From the NCBI RefSeq assembly GCF_000226975.2, contig NZ_CP019285.1, forward strand, positions 372,001-436,000: a DNA stretch of 64,000 bases. The letters run 5' to 3'. The stretch is from Halobiforma lacisalsi AJ5 (lineage in GTDB: Archaea; Halobacteriota; Halobacteria; Halobacteriales; Natrialbaceae). The notes beneath the pieces are model-generated. The model was not told the origin of the DNA. It ran no database searches and saw only the letters and a list, made by a program, of their open reading frames with translations. Made by a program: the position numbers and the translations under genes. How positions within the stretch are numbered: position 1 is the stretch's first letter; every line of letters begins with the position of its first letter. Below, piece by piece: positions 35,901 through 44,336 of this stretch.

Positions 35901-35931
35901 CTTGACATCCTCCCACCCCTGAAGGGGTGGG
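35901..35931 (-). mobile_element. Solitary right-end-like hairpin of an IS200/IS605 (TnpB) element
   Basis: On the plus strand CTTGACATCCT is followed by CCCACCCC-TGAA-GGGGTGGG, a perfect 8-bp hairpin with a 4-base loop (35912-35931), then CTTTCGC. Read on the minus strand it is a hairpin followed by AGGATGTCAAG, which is how the right ends of haloarchaeal IS200/IS605 and IS1341-type elements terminate downstream of tnpB. No tnpA or tnpB lies nearby. It is either a decayed element, a MITE-like unit or a solo reRNA scaffold. Confidence 0.6.
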
Positions 35932-36173
35932 CTTTCGCTCGCTATCTGTCAGTGGTTCCGCCGCCATCGGCACCCGATCCCTGCTCCGTGGCGGTGTCGC
36001 CACCGCTGCCGGTCGTCATCTCGAGGACTGCCTCGGCCTCGACCGGAAGCGTCGGCGACACGGATCAGGAACCGGTCTCCGTCGACGTGTCCCCCGCGAC
36101 TCGAGGGAGGCAGCCGTGGAGCCGAACGAAAAGACGCCGTCCCTACTCGGACGGCGGACAGAGAGCGACGCCC

Positions 36174-37697
36174 CTACTCCAACAGCGGTTCGCCGGTCAT
36201 CTCCGGCGGCCGCTCCAGGTCGATCAACTCGAGCAGCGTCGGCGCGATGTCGGCGAGCGTGCCGCCGTCGCGGACCGTTCTGCCGGCGTCGGTCCCGTCC
36301 GGTGCGAGGTAGATCAGCGGGACGTCGTTGTACGTGTGTGCCGTGTGGGGGTCGTCCTCGGTCCCCATGTTATCGGCGTTGCCGTGATCCGCCGTGATCA
36401 GGACGTGGGCGCCGTACTCCTCGAGGGTCGCCACCAGCCGCCCGAGCTGTTCGTCGACGGCCTCGACGGCCTCGATCGCGGCCTCGTAGTCGCCCGTGTG
36501 GCCGACCATGTCGGGGTTGGCGTAGTTGAGCACGAGCGTGTCCGGATCCTCGGACTCGATGACGTCGACGGCGGTGTCTGTCACCTCGGGCGCGCTCATC
36601 TCGGGCTGTTCGTCGTAGGTCGGCACGTCGGGGCTCTCGACGATCTCGCGGATCTCGCCGTCGAACTCGACCTCGCGGCCACCGTTCAGGAAGTAGGTGA
36701 CGTGGGCGTACTTCTCGGACTCGGCGATCCGCAGTTGCGTCCGGCCCGCGTCGGCGAGCACCTCGCCCAGCACGTTCTCCGGCTGGGACGGCGGGTACGC
36801 GACGGGTAGGTCGAACGTCTTGTCGTACTGGGTCATCATGACGACCTCGGCGTCCGGCGGACTGGTCGCGACCTCGCCGGCCCAGTCCTCGGGCCGGATG
36901 TCGGCGAGCATCCGCGTCAACTGGCGGGCGCGGTCCGAGCGGAAGTTGAACCAGACGACCGAATCGCCGTCCTCGAGCGCCGGACGGTCGGACACGAGCG
37001 TCGGTTCGACGAACTCGTCGGTCACGTCCCGCTCGTAGGACTCCTCGACCGCCTCGAGGGCCGACTCGGCCTCGTGCTCGGCCCGACGGTTCACGATGGC
37101 GTCGTAGGCCCGCTTCGTCCGCTCCCAGTTCTGGTCGCGGTCCATCGCGTAGTAGCGGCCCGAGACCGTCGCGACGTGGCCCGTCCCGTGCTCGTCGATC
37201 ACGTCCTCGAGGGTCGCGAGGTACTCCCGGCCGCCGGTCGGCGAGGTGTCCCGGCCGTCGGTGATCGCGTGGGTGACTGCCTCCACGTCCCGGTCGCCGG
37301 CCAGTTCGATCAGCGCGTGCAGGTGCTCGTGGTCGGAGTGGACGCCACCGTCGCTGACGAGACCGACGAAGTGGATCTTGCCATCGTTTGCGAGGGCGTT
37401 GTCGAACGCCGCGTTGATCGCGTCGTTTTCCCGGAAAGAGCCGTCCTCGATCGAATCGGAGATGCGCGTGTACTCCTGGTAGACGACCCGTCCCGCGCCG
37501 ATGTTCAGGTGGCCGACCTCGCTGTTGCCCATCTGGCCCTCCGGGAGGCCGACCCGTCGCCCGGAGACCTCGAGGGTGCCGTACGCGCCGCTCTCGGCGA
37601 GTCGATCGAACGTCGGCGTCTCGGCGGCGGCGACGGCGTCGCGCCCCTCGTCGGTTCCGAGACCCCAGCCGTCGAGTACGATCAACGCAGCGTCCAT
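36174..37697 (-). CDS. gpmI: 2,3-bisphosphoglycerate-independent phosphoglycerate mutase
   Basis: A 507-residue glycolytic/gluconeogenic enzyme of the alkaline phosphatase superfamily. Motifs: LIVLDGWGLGTDEGRDA with metal-ligand Asp9, GQMGNSEVGHLNIGAGR with the phosphoserine Ser59, ITDGRDTSPTGGREYL, DNMGTEDDPHTAHTYNDVP and the metal-binding ITADHGNADNMG. Length matches bacterial-type iPGM. No partner gene in an operon. Confidence 0.96.
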   Translation of the reverse strand: MDAALIVLDGWGLGTDEGRDAVAAAETPTFDRLAESGAYGTLEVSGRRVGLPEGQMGNSEVGHLNIGAGRVVYQEYTRISDSIEDGSFRENDAINAAFDNALANDGKIHFVGLVSDGGVHSDHEHLHALIELAGDRDVEAVTHAITDGRDTSPTGGREYLATLEDVIDEHGTGHVATVSGRYYAMDRDQNWERTKRAYDAIVNRRAEHEAESALEAVEESYERDVTDEFVEPTLVSDRPALEDGDSVVWFNFRSDRARQLTRMLADIRPEDWAGEVATSPPDAEVVMMTQYDKTFDLPVAYPPSQPENVLGEVLADAGRTQLRIAESEKYAHVTYFLNGGREVEFDGEIREIVESPDVPTYDEQPEMSAPEVTDTAVDVIESEDPDTLVLNYANPDMVGHTGDYEAAIEAVEAVDEQLGRLVATLEEYGAHVLITADHGNADNMGTEDDPHTAHTYNDVPLIYLAPDGTDAGRTVRDGGTLADIAPTLLELIDLERPPEMTGEPLLE

Positions 37698-38085
37698 GTG
37701 CGACGGATGTCCACCCTCGCGTAACTAGCTGTCGTTGTTCCCGACGTTTGCGTTGTGGCGATCCGGTAACCTATCTACGATACATAAATTATTTGTGAAA
37801 AATCATATATTGTTGAAAAAATCGGGCTCGAGTTCGCCGAACGGTCCCGCTTCGGGCCCGATGCCGACGTCGAGCGGATCGACGTCACCTACACCCACCA
37901 CCCGATCGAACTCGAGGACGAGGCCTCGACGAGCGAGTACGACATCGCGGAAGCCTCTTGCACGTGACAGAGTCGAACCGAGTCCGGCCGACGCTCGTCT
38001 CTCCCCTCGAGGTCCGCAACCGTGAACGCGACCGCGAACGCCGGCGAGCGCAACCCTGAACACCGTTGCATCCCAATCGACCCTA
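37698..38085. other. AT-rich spacer with a gene remnant
   Basis: About 390 bases between gpmI (minus) and the DCC gene (plus). The left part (about 37770-37811) is very AT-rich; then comes a coding-like remnant (37812-37967), followed by GC-rich sequence without a supported gene. Confidence 0.5.
37812..37967 (+). pseudogene. Gene remnant resembling a substrate-binding protein fragment
   Basis: A frame without start codon reads VEKIGLEFAERSRFGPDADV and, further on, RIDVTYTHHPIEL and SEYDIAEASC before TGA at 37965-37967. The codon use (GC-rich third positions, many Glu and Asp) is coding-like in this frame only. The order of an I-E-L/P-x-E-L segment and YDIAEAS recalls ABC substrate-binding or dihydroxyphthalate decarboxylase-like proteins, but that is weak. 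Upstream sequence is AT-rich non-coding, so the 5' end is lost. Confidence 0.4.
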
Positions 38086-38538
38086 ATGAGCGACTCCGAC
38101 GGCGACCCCGATCCGGAGCCCACCCTCGAGGACCTTCCCGAGGACGCGCCGGTCGTGCTCTTCGACGGCGTCTGCAACCTCTGTAACGGGTTCGTCCAGT
38201 TTCTCGTTCCGAGGGACACCGAGGGCGTGCTCTACTTCGCCTCGCTCCAGTCGGACGCGGCGACGGCGCTGCTCGCCGATCACGAGCCCTCCGCCGACGA
38301 CCTCGAGTCGGTCGTCCTCGTCGAGGGCGACGACTGTTACGTCAAATCCGACGCCGTCATTCGGGTCGCCCGCCACCTGGGTGGGATCTACACGCTCGCG
38401 GCGGTCGGCCGCCTCGTCCCGCGACGACTCCGGGACCGGCTCTACGATTTCGTCGCGGCCAACCGCTACGACTGGTTCGGCAAGAAAGAGCAGTGCATGG
38501 TGCCGACCGGCGACGTACGGGAGCGGTTTCTCGGGTGA
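38086..38538 (+). CDS. DCC-family thiol-disulfide oxidoreductase (DUF393)
   Basis: A 150-residue protein with the DCC signature FDGVCNLCNGFVQFLV (DxxCxxC), the following LYFASLQSDAATALL segment and a C-terminal VPRRLRDRLYDFVAANRYDWFG. YuxK/DCC proteins are predicted thioredoxin-like oxidoreductases. The acidic first 20 residues are haloarchaeal decoration. Substrate unknown. Confidence 0.92.
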   Translation: MSDSDGDPDPEPTLEDLPEDAPVVLFDGVCNLCNGFVQFLVPRDTEGVLYFASLQSDAATALLADHEPSADDLESVVLVEGDDCYVKSDAVIRVARHLGGIYTLAAVGRLVPRRLRDRLYDFVAANRYDWFGKKEQCMVPTGDVRERFLG

Positions 38539-38756
38539 GTCCGCCGGTCAAGCGTCGTGGTCGAAGGTCACGCTGCATCGCCCGAGACGCCGTCCGTCCC
38601 GGTGGTCGCTGCGGGCGGAACCGAGTAAACGACGGCTAGTCGGTGACTACGGTCTCGAGGGCGAGTGAAGCGACCCATTACGGGTCGAGAAACAGTCAGC
38701 GACGACGAAAATCGCCGACCACTAGACTTTTGCGGGTAGACCGGAAGCCAACTGTC

Positions 38757-40040
38757 ATGACGCTCGATCCGGTCCACTTCGACGGCATCGCGCGGCTCGC
38801 GCGGCGGATCGACCACGGGGCCGACGAGCGCGACCGCCGTGCGTTCGCCGAAACCGTCTGGGAGGAGTTCCTCGACCCCTTGCGGGGGAAGGACGGGCGG
38901 GCCGTCCTCGAGCCGATCGACGAGCAAGCGCGTCGCCTCGTCGACTGCGAGGCCGTCGCGCTGCGGGAGCGAGAGTTCCCGACCGAACACGGACTCGACG
39001 CGGGGACGATCAACCCGACGACGTTCAAGAACGGCCTCGTCGTCGACATCGCCCAGGCCGCGATGAGCGCGACGCCGAGCGACCTCGACCTGCACCGCTC
39101 GCGGACCGTCGTCGCGACGGTCCACTCGAACGACGAGACGATGACAGTCGACGACGCCTGGCGGAAGTTCGACGAGGGGTTCAGCCGCAGTCGCGTCGTG
39201 AAGGTCCCGCCCCTGCCGCGGTTCGCCGAGGGCGTCGTCCACGCGCTGGCGCTGTACCTCGCCGAGAGCACCCACGCCCGCACCCACGCCGAGGACGTCG
39301 AGGACCTGCTGGTGCTGGACGGCCCGATCTATCCCCGCGGACTGCTCCGGTGGGCCGACCAGCACCCCGACCTCGCGGACTTCCTGCTCGAGGACCCCCG
39401 GCCGACGACGGTCTTAGAGAACTACGTCCGACTGGTCGAGGAGTTCGTCGACCGGGACCGGCCGCTCGTGGGCTTCGTCAAGAACCCGGCGACACGGGCC
39501 ATCACGCGAACGCTAAAAGGCGACCGGGACGTCGAGGTCAGCACGCCGTGGAACGACGACGCGGCGCTTTTCACGCGGCTCCTCGAGCGCGGCGAGTACG
39601 TCGACGACGTCGACGGGACGCGGTGGAAACGGGACACGTCGGCGCTCTCTTACACGAACTGGTTCCGCTCCCGCGGGGGCGTCGACGCGCCCCTGTCGGC
39701 CGACGGCGACGCGCTCGGCGTCGACCGAAACCTCCCGCTCGAGAACTACGAGGTGACTTTCTTCGTCGTCTACGACCCGCGGGACGACCTGGTCTACCGG
39801 GTCGAGGCCCCCTACGCGTTCACCAGGGATCCCGACCGTCGCGAGCGGCTGACGATGCAGGTGCTCCAGGACGTCGCAGTGGCGCACGGCCCGCCGACGA
39901 TCGTCGAGAAAGCCGACGAGTTAGCCCGGATCGACCGCTCGGAGAAGCGATCGCTGCGCGAATCCTTCGAGGAGGAGTTCGAGACGAGCCAGGACAGGAC
40001 CTACGACGATCACCGCTGGGACGAGCCGGCGAGCTACTGA
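38757..40040 (+). CDS. nurA: NurA-domain nuclease
   Basis: A 427-residue protein of the NurA type, a 5'-3' nuclease that works with the HerA translocase in DNA end resection. The nuclease-core acidic positions are seen in EHGLDAGTINPTTFKNG and LLVLDGPIYPRGLL, and the C-terminal PTIVEKADELARIDRSEK region is also NurA-like. Its expected partner herA begins 1.5 kb downstream on the same strand, separated by two unrelated genes. Start at ATG 38757 (TATA-like ACTTTTGC near 38726-38733). Confidence 0.8.
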   Translation: MTLDPVHFDGIARLARRIDHGADERDRRAFAETVWEEFLDPLRGKDGRAVLEPIDEQARRLVDCEAVALREREFPTEHGLDAGTINPTTFKNGLVVDIAQAAMSATPSDLDLHRSRTVVATVHSNDETMTVDDAWRKFDEGFSRSRVVKVPPLPRFAEGVVHALALYLAESTHARTHAEDVEDLLVLDGPIYPRGLLRWADQHPDLADFLLEDPRPTTVLENYVRLVEEFVDRDRPLVGFVKNPATRAITRTLKGDRDVEVSTPWNDDAALFTRLLERGEYVDDVDGTRWKRDTSALSYTNWFRSRGGVDAPLSADGDALGVDRNLPLENYEVTFFVVYDPRDDLVYRVEAPYAFTRDPDRRERLTMQVLQDVAVAHGPPTIVEKADELARIDRSEKRSLRESFEEEFETSQDRTYDDHRWDEPASY

Positions 40041-40050
40041 ACGCTGTGGT

Positions 40051-40395
40051 TCAGGTTTGATCCGATCGTTCGACTTTCTCGACCTCGAGTTCGACGGCCT
40101 CCGGATCGACCCCGATCCGGGCGAACTGCGTGCGGACGTGTTCCTTGGCCCCCTCAACGGCCTGCTGTCGGGTGTCGAACCCCCGCGGCATCGGCGACTC
40201 GAAGGCGACGTGGACCTCCCGGTCGTCGATCCGCTGGACCGTTCCGCCGCTGTCGACCTCGTAGAACTCGTCGCAGACCCAGACGTACGCGGCGTTCCCG
40301 TCGGGTGCACCGCTGAAGGAGGGCGGGCGTTCACCGCGTTCGTACAGCGTGCCGGTGAGTTCCGTCCCACCGGCGCTGCCGCGTACCAGAAGCAT
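40051..40395 (-). CDS. Conserved haloarchaeal protein (DUF7113-like)
   Basis: A 114-residue soluble protein: MLLVRGSAGGTELTGTLYERG, then AAYVWVCDEFYEVDSGG, the VAFESPMPRGFDTRQQAVEGA stretch (key VAFESP, TRQQA) and a final EVEKVERSDQT. The frame is open far upstream, but ATG 40395 starts the conserved part. Family name tentative, function unknown. It is convergent with nurA, 10 bases apart. Confidence 0.72.
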   Translation of the reverse strand: MLLVRGSAGGTELTGTLYERGERPPSFSGAPDGNAAYVWVCDEFYEVDSGGTVQRIDDREVHVAFESPMPRGFDTRQQAVEGAKEHVRTQFARIGVDPEAVELEVEKVERSDQT

Positions 40396-40573
40396 TGGTG
40401 AAGATATGCGCCCTGAGGCCAAAAAGGGCGTGGAGACGAGATGAGACGGGTTCCTTCCCCGACGCAGCCGGTCGGCCAGTACGTGTCCGTTACCGGAAAC
40501 GATTCGGTTTATCCGACCGTCACGGAGCCGTGAGTATCCCTCTTCCGGCCGTCTGTCGGCCGCTCGCTGAGTT

Positions 40574-40650
40574 ATTCGGTGATTACGGGAGTAATGCCCA
40601 TATTCTTGACCCAAATCGTTTTGGAAACGGGCTTATCCCCCTAGCAGGGG
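40574..40650 (+). promoter_or_regulatory. Promoter/operator region of the winged-helix regulator
   Basis: A small palindrome ATTAC-GGGA-GTAAT (40574-40587) lies upstream of a TATA-like GCTTATCC (40631-40638). A hairpin CCCCT-AGC-AGGGG (40638-40650) follows, placed between TATA box and ATG 40663. The arrangement suggests control, possibly autoregulation, of the regulator gene. Confidence 0.45.
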
Positions 40651-40662
40651 TGTATCTCAGTA

Positions 40663-41310
40663 ATGAGTTCGGACGCTCACCGCGGCGGCGCGACGGGGCA
40701 CCACCCGCTGGACGACGTTCCGACGGAACACTACGAGCTTCTTCGGGATCCACGGCGGGTTCGCCTCCTCGAGGTTCTCGAGGAGCGGTCGGAGGCGGGA
40801 GCGACGCCCTCGCCGACGGAACTCGCGGCGGCGCTGCTCGAGCGCGAGACTGACGAGTCCGACGAATCCGACGAACCCGTCGACGAGCGACGGCGAGACC
40901 TTCGCATCTCGCTCGTCCACGACCACCTGCCGCGGCTCGCCGATCACGGGATCGTCGGCTGGGACCGCGACCGGAACGCCGTCGACCTCCACGAAGAGAC
41001 CCCGCTGCCGTCGGCGTCACTGTCGGCGCTGGTCGAGACCGCCGAGGACGAGGCAGCCGTTCTCGAGCGTGTGACCGACCCGATCCGGCTCCGGCTGGTC
41101 GACGACCTCGCCGATAGCAGCCAGCCGCTGTCGGTCGAGCAACTCGCCGCTACCCTCGTCTCCCAGGACGGTACCGTCGGCATGGACCGTGCGAAGATCG
41201 CCCTGCACCACTCCCACCTGCCCGCCCTCGAGGAGGCCGGCGTCCTCGAGTACGACCTCGAGTCGGGTCTGGTATCGCTCGCGGACGACGTCCCGACGCT
41301 GTTCGGGTAG
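40663..41310 (+). CDS. Tandem winged-helix transcriptional regulator (DUF7344-like)
   Basis: A 215-residue protein with two similar halves, each a winged helix. First half: YELLRDPRRVRLLEVLEE, an acidic loop, then ISLVHDHLPRLADHGIVGW. Second half: LERVTDPIRLRLVDDLAD, SVEQLAATLV and IALHHSHLPALEEAGVLEY. This tandem HTH arrangement is common in haloarchaeal regulators with DUF7344 domains. The target is unknown; the palindromes before the gene could be its own operator. Confidence 0.82.
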   Translation: MSSDAHRGGATGHHPLDDVPTEHYELLRDPRRVRLLEVLEERSEAGATPSPTELAAALLERETDESDESDEPVDERRRDLRISLVHDHLPRLADHGIVGWDRDRNAVDLHEETPLPSASLSALVETAEDEAAVLERVTDPIRLRLVDDLADSSQPLSVEQLAATLVSQDGTVGMDRAKIALHHSHLPALEEAGVLEYDLESGLVSLADDVPTLFG

Positions 41311-41363
41311 CGACGGTTCAGTCCGTTCGGCGATAGCTGTCCCGTTTTCTTCTCTATCACCGT

Positions 41364-41405
41364 CGCTCTCCACGCTCCGCGCTCCGCTCTCCGCTCTCCG
41401 CCCTC
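41364..41405. repeat. Heptanucleotide array (CGCTCTC, six degenerate units)
   Basis: Six 7-base units of consensus CGCTCTC lie in the spacer between the winged-helix gene and herA. The sequence differs from the other heptanucleotide arrays in the window. Confidence 0.7.
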
Positions 41406-41449
41406 CGGTCTTCGGCGACCGGATCCTGCGTCCACCCGTCTTCACAGAA

Positions 41450-41493
41450 CTTCAAGGCGGATGCCACGGGGCTTGACCCCCAGGCTGTTGACG
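41450..41493 (+). mobile_element. Possible decayed right end of a second IS200/IS605-type element
   Basis: The stretch CTTCAAGGCGGATGCCACGG followed by GGCTTGACCCCCAGGCTGTTGACG has a GGGG-CTTGA-CCCC hairpin and a closing AGGCTGTTGAC, which resembles right-end sequences seen after tnpB in haloarchaea. No transposase is present. The match is from pattern memory, so confidence is low. It ends about 20 bases before the herA TATA box. Confidence 0.35.
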
Positions 41494-41512
41494 CCCGGCA
41501 GAGGGAAACGCG

Positions 41513-41518
41513 TTTTAG
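41513..41518 (+). promoter_or_regulatory. TATA box of herA
   Basis: TTTTAG within CGTTTTAGGA lies about 25 bases before ATG 41541, indicating a leaderless herA transcript starting right after the transposon-end-like sequence. Confidence 0.55.
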
Positions 41519-41540
41519 GAACCGGTCGGATGTAGTGAAC

Positions 41541-43493
41541 ATGACCGATCTGGGCGATTTCGGCGAGTTCGACGCCGACTCCGAGGCGAGCGACGGCGAC
41601 TCGCAGGGGTCGACACCCCCCGACGGGAGTCACGAAGGGACGACCGAAAGCGGGACGACGGCCTCGACCTCGGTCTCGGCGACCGACACGACCGACCAGG
41701 ACGACGGGTTCGAAACTGCCGACGTCGAACCCCACGGCGAGGACGTCGGTATCGGCGCGATCTGTGTCTCACAGGGCTTGCGCATCGCCGAGGACGGCGA
41801 CGAAACCACGCTCCGGGCGTACATCACCCGCGATAACCGCTCCGAGATCCGGATCGGGAGCTACCTCGTCGCCCCCTACCCCGACGGAGGGGCTGCCGCC
41901 GGCGGGAGCGCGTCCGGCGAGACGCTGTTCTGTCGCATCACCGCCCTCGAGTACGCCCAGCAGTACCACGCCGACGACGCGACGGAGATCCACGCCCGCC
42001 GGGCGATGCGCACCGACGAGGTCGAGGAGGCGGACTACAAGTTCGTCGCAGAACTCGAGCCGGTCGCGATCCTCTACGAGGACAGCGCGGAGCCACGCTC
42101 CGCGGAGGACTCGAGCGGCCGGAGCCCGCGAGAGGGAGGCGAACTCAAACGCCGGATGACCGACCGCGTGCCGAAACCCCAGACCGTCGTCCGGCAGGCG
42201 ACCGACTCCGAGCAGATCAAGACGGGCCTGAAGATACCCGAGGACGGCGTCTTCCTTGGTCACCTCTCGGTCGGCGGCGAGAAGGTGAAGACCGCGGCCT
42301 CGCCGCCGACGATCGACTACCGGCTGAAAGACGACTACGACTCCGGCGACCCTCTCGTCTTCCGTCACACACTGATCGCCGGCGGCACGGGGTCGGGGAA
42401 GACCCACGGCGCGAAGAACATCCTGCGCCAGTACCTCGCCGAAGAACGAACCTACCCGATGGAGGACGGCCGATCCGTCCAGCCCGCGGTCGTCCAGTTC
42501 GACCCCCAGGACGAGTACGCCCAGATGCACGACGACAACCCGGACCTCGACGGCGAGTTCGCCCGCCGCCTCGAGCGCGAGGGCGTCGCCTACGGCGGGG
42601 TCGATGACACGACGGCGTTCGTCCCGAAAGTCGGGTCGGCGTCGTACTCGGCGGGCCACCACCGCGCGGAGCAGGTCGAGTTCACCATCCCGTTCTCGAT
42701 GGTCCACGACAACCCCTGGCTGGTCGCGGGCAGCGGCCTGAACGACAACCAGTACGGCGCGCTGGTGAGCGTCCTCCTGCCGCGGTTCCGAAAGGAGTAC
42801 GGCCCCGAGGCGACCTACGAGGAGTTTACTTCGTTCCTCGACGACCCGGCGCTGCGGGAGGAACTCGACGAGTCCGGCCGCGTTCACGAGGCGACGTTCG
42901 ACGCGGTCCGCCGGCGCGTGCTCGGCTTCGATCACGTCTTCGACCAGGACGCGCGGCCGATCACCGACCTCGTTCACGAGTTCGTCCGGCCGGGCGGGCT
43001 CTCGGTGGTGCCGACCTACCACATCACCGACACTCGGGCCGCCGAGACGGTCGTTCTCGCGCTCTCTTCGCTGCTGATCGACCAGAAGCTCTCGAACGAC
43101 CCGACCTACGACCGGATCAAGGAGACGCCCCTAGTCCTGGGGATGGACGAAGCCCACAACTTCCTCACCGACGCCGACAGCGTGCAGGCGGGCAAGGTCA
43201 TCACGAAGTTCACCGAGGCCGCAAAGCAGGGCCGCAAGGAGCGACTCGGCCTTTTCCTCATCACGCAGGACCCCCAGGACATCGACGACGCCGTCTTCAA
43301 GCAGATCAACACTACCGTCGTCCTCAACCTCGGCGACGAGGACGCCATCAAGAGCGTCAACATCCCCTCGAACCTCGAGTCCAAGGTCCCCTACATGGAG
43401 AAAGGGCAGATGGTCGTCTACTCGCCGGACAACTCCGAACCCGTCGAGTTGATCGGCCTCCCGAAGTGTCTGACCCGGCACGGACGGGACTGA
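41541..43493 (+). CDS. herA: HerA-type DNA translocase ATPase
   Basis: A 650-residue hexameric ATPase. After an acidic disordered N terminus (about 55 residues) come a HAS-barrel-like beta domain, Walker A AGGTGSGKTHGAKN (about residue 280) and Walker B LVLGMDEAHNFL (about 530). Further HerA-like segments include RKERLGLFLITQDPQDID and the C-terminal KVPYMEKGQMVVYSPD. It would pump DNA ends for the NurA nuclease encoded 1.5 kb upstream. Haloarchaea carry several HerA-like ATPases, so pairing with this NurA is likely but not proven. Confidence 0.88.
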   Translation: MTDLGDFGEFDADSEASDGDSQGSTPPDGSHEGTTESGTTASTSVSATDTTDQDDGFETADVEPHGEDVGIGAICVSQGLRIAEDGDETTLRAYITRDNRSEIRIGSYLVAPYPDGGAAAGGSASGETLFCRITALEYAQQYHADDATEIHARRAMRTDEVEEADYKFVAELEPVAILYEDSAEPRSAEDSSGRSPREGGELKRRMTDRVPKPQTVVRQATDSEQIKTGLKIPEDGVFLGHLSVGGEKVKTAASPPTIDYRLKDDYDSGDPLVFRHTLIAGGTGSGKTHGAKNILRQYLAEERTYPMEDGRSVQPAVVQFDPQDEYAQMHDDNPDLDGEFARRLEREGVAYGGVDDTTAFVPKVGSASYSAGHHRAEQVEFTIPFSMVHDNPWLVAGSGLNDNQYGALVSVLLPRFRKEYGPEATYEEFTSFLDDPALREELDESGRVHEATFDAVRRRVLGFDHVFDQDARPITDLVHEFVRPGGLSVVPTYHITDTRAAETVVLALSSLLIDQKLSNDPTYDRIKETPLVLGMDEAHNFLTDADSVQAGKVITKFTEAAKQGRKERLGLFLITQDPQDIDDAVFKQINTTVVLNLGDEDAIKSVNIPSNLESKVPYMEKGQMVVYSPDNSEPVELIGLPKCLTRHGRD

Positions 43494-43561
43494 CCTGTCG
43501 ACTTCGTTACTGAAACCGCGTTCGCCGAACGCTCAAGGCCCTCGCCCCGGTCGTGGGGCGT

Positions 43562-44236
43562 ATGGCAGGCGCGACCCTACAGTTCGAGTTCGACGACCGC
43601 GAACGCGAGGCGGAGTTCCTCGTCGCCTACCTCGCCGACGCGTGGGATCGCTTCGAGAGCGCCGACTGGTTCGACACCGGCTGGTTCTGGCGGTACGGCC
43701 AGTTCGACGAGTACGACGTCGACTACGGGCCGTCGGTCGAGCTAGTTCTGGAAGGAAACCCCGACGAACTCCTCGAGGCCGAACGGGGGCGGTGGGCCAC
43801 GCTGCAGGAGGACAGAATCCTCGAGTCGTGGACGCTCGAGCGATACGAGCCGGAGTTCGAGAGCCTGCTGGCCCAGCAGCGCGACGCGAAAGGCGAGGTC
43901 GGGGGCGAACTCGACTACCGGCTGAAGCCGCTGACGAGTCGGTTCGCGCTCGAGATGGCCCAGGCTTTCGAGGGTGAACGCGTCCCGCCCGTCGGACGCG
44001 AATCGGAGGCCAACCCGACGCCGATCGGCGTCTGGGTCGTCGTCCACTACGTGATGTTGCAGAACGGCTACGACTGGTACGACGAGATCGACGCCGCTTC
44101 CAAGGCGATCCGCAACCGCTGTCGGTCGCTCTCGCACTACGGTGGGAGCGAGCGGGCGCTAGACGCCCTGCGGGAAGTCGTCGACGACCTTGAGGAGATA
44201 GCGGACGACCTCGAGTCCGGAACGGAGCCGACTTGA
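43562..44236 (+). CDS. Conserved haloarchaeal protein, function unknown
   Basis: A 224-residue acidic, tryptophan-rich soluble protein: FLVAYLADAWDRFESADWF, FWRYGQFDEYDVDYG, then a largely helical second half with GVWVVVHYVMLQNGYDWYDE and a final DDLEEIADDLE helix. It follows herA by 68 bases. No domain recognised; the conserved Trp-rich motifs suggest a defined fold. Confidence 0.72.
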   Translation: MAGATLQFEFDDREREAEFLVAYLADAWDRFESADWFDTGWFWRYGQFDEYDVDYGPSVELVLEGNPDELLEAERGRWATLQEDRILESWTLERYEPEFESLLAQQRDAKGEVGGELDYRLKPLTSRFALEMAQAFEGERVPPVGRESEANPTPIGVWVVVHYVMLQNGYDWYDEIDAASKAIRNRCRSLSHYGGSERALDALREVVDDLEEIADDLESGTEPT

Positions 44237-44336
44237 CGATGGGGTCAACTGCGTTCGCGTTCGACCCGGACGGCTCGCCGACACCACGACGGGAGCACCC
44301 AAACGCCATAGTACTCGGGCGAACACCGACTAACGG

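Larger units (their letters stand above)
35768..36173. other. Spacer with a broken frame and an IS200/IS605-type end hairpin
   Basis: About 400 bases between two minus-strand genes. It holds a short plus-strand gene-like remnant (35835-35900) and a lone transposon-end hairpin (35901-35931). The remaining 240 bases to gpmI show no supported gene or complete element. Confidence 0.5.

Noticed and set aside
40395-40614. Long N-terminal extension of the DUF7113-like protein
   Set aside because: The sequence is basic and without conserved features, and it crosses the promoter region of the regulator gene on the opposite strand.
41769-43022. Minus-strand open frame within herA
   Set aside because: Antisense shadow of the HerA ATPase; no recognisable domain.
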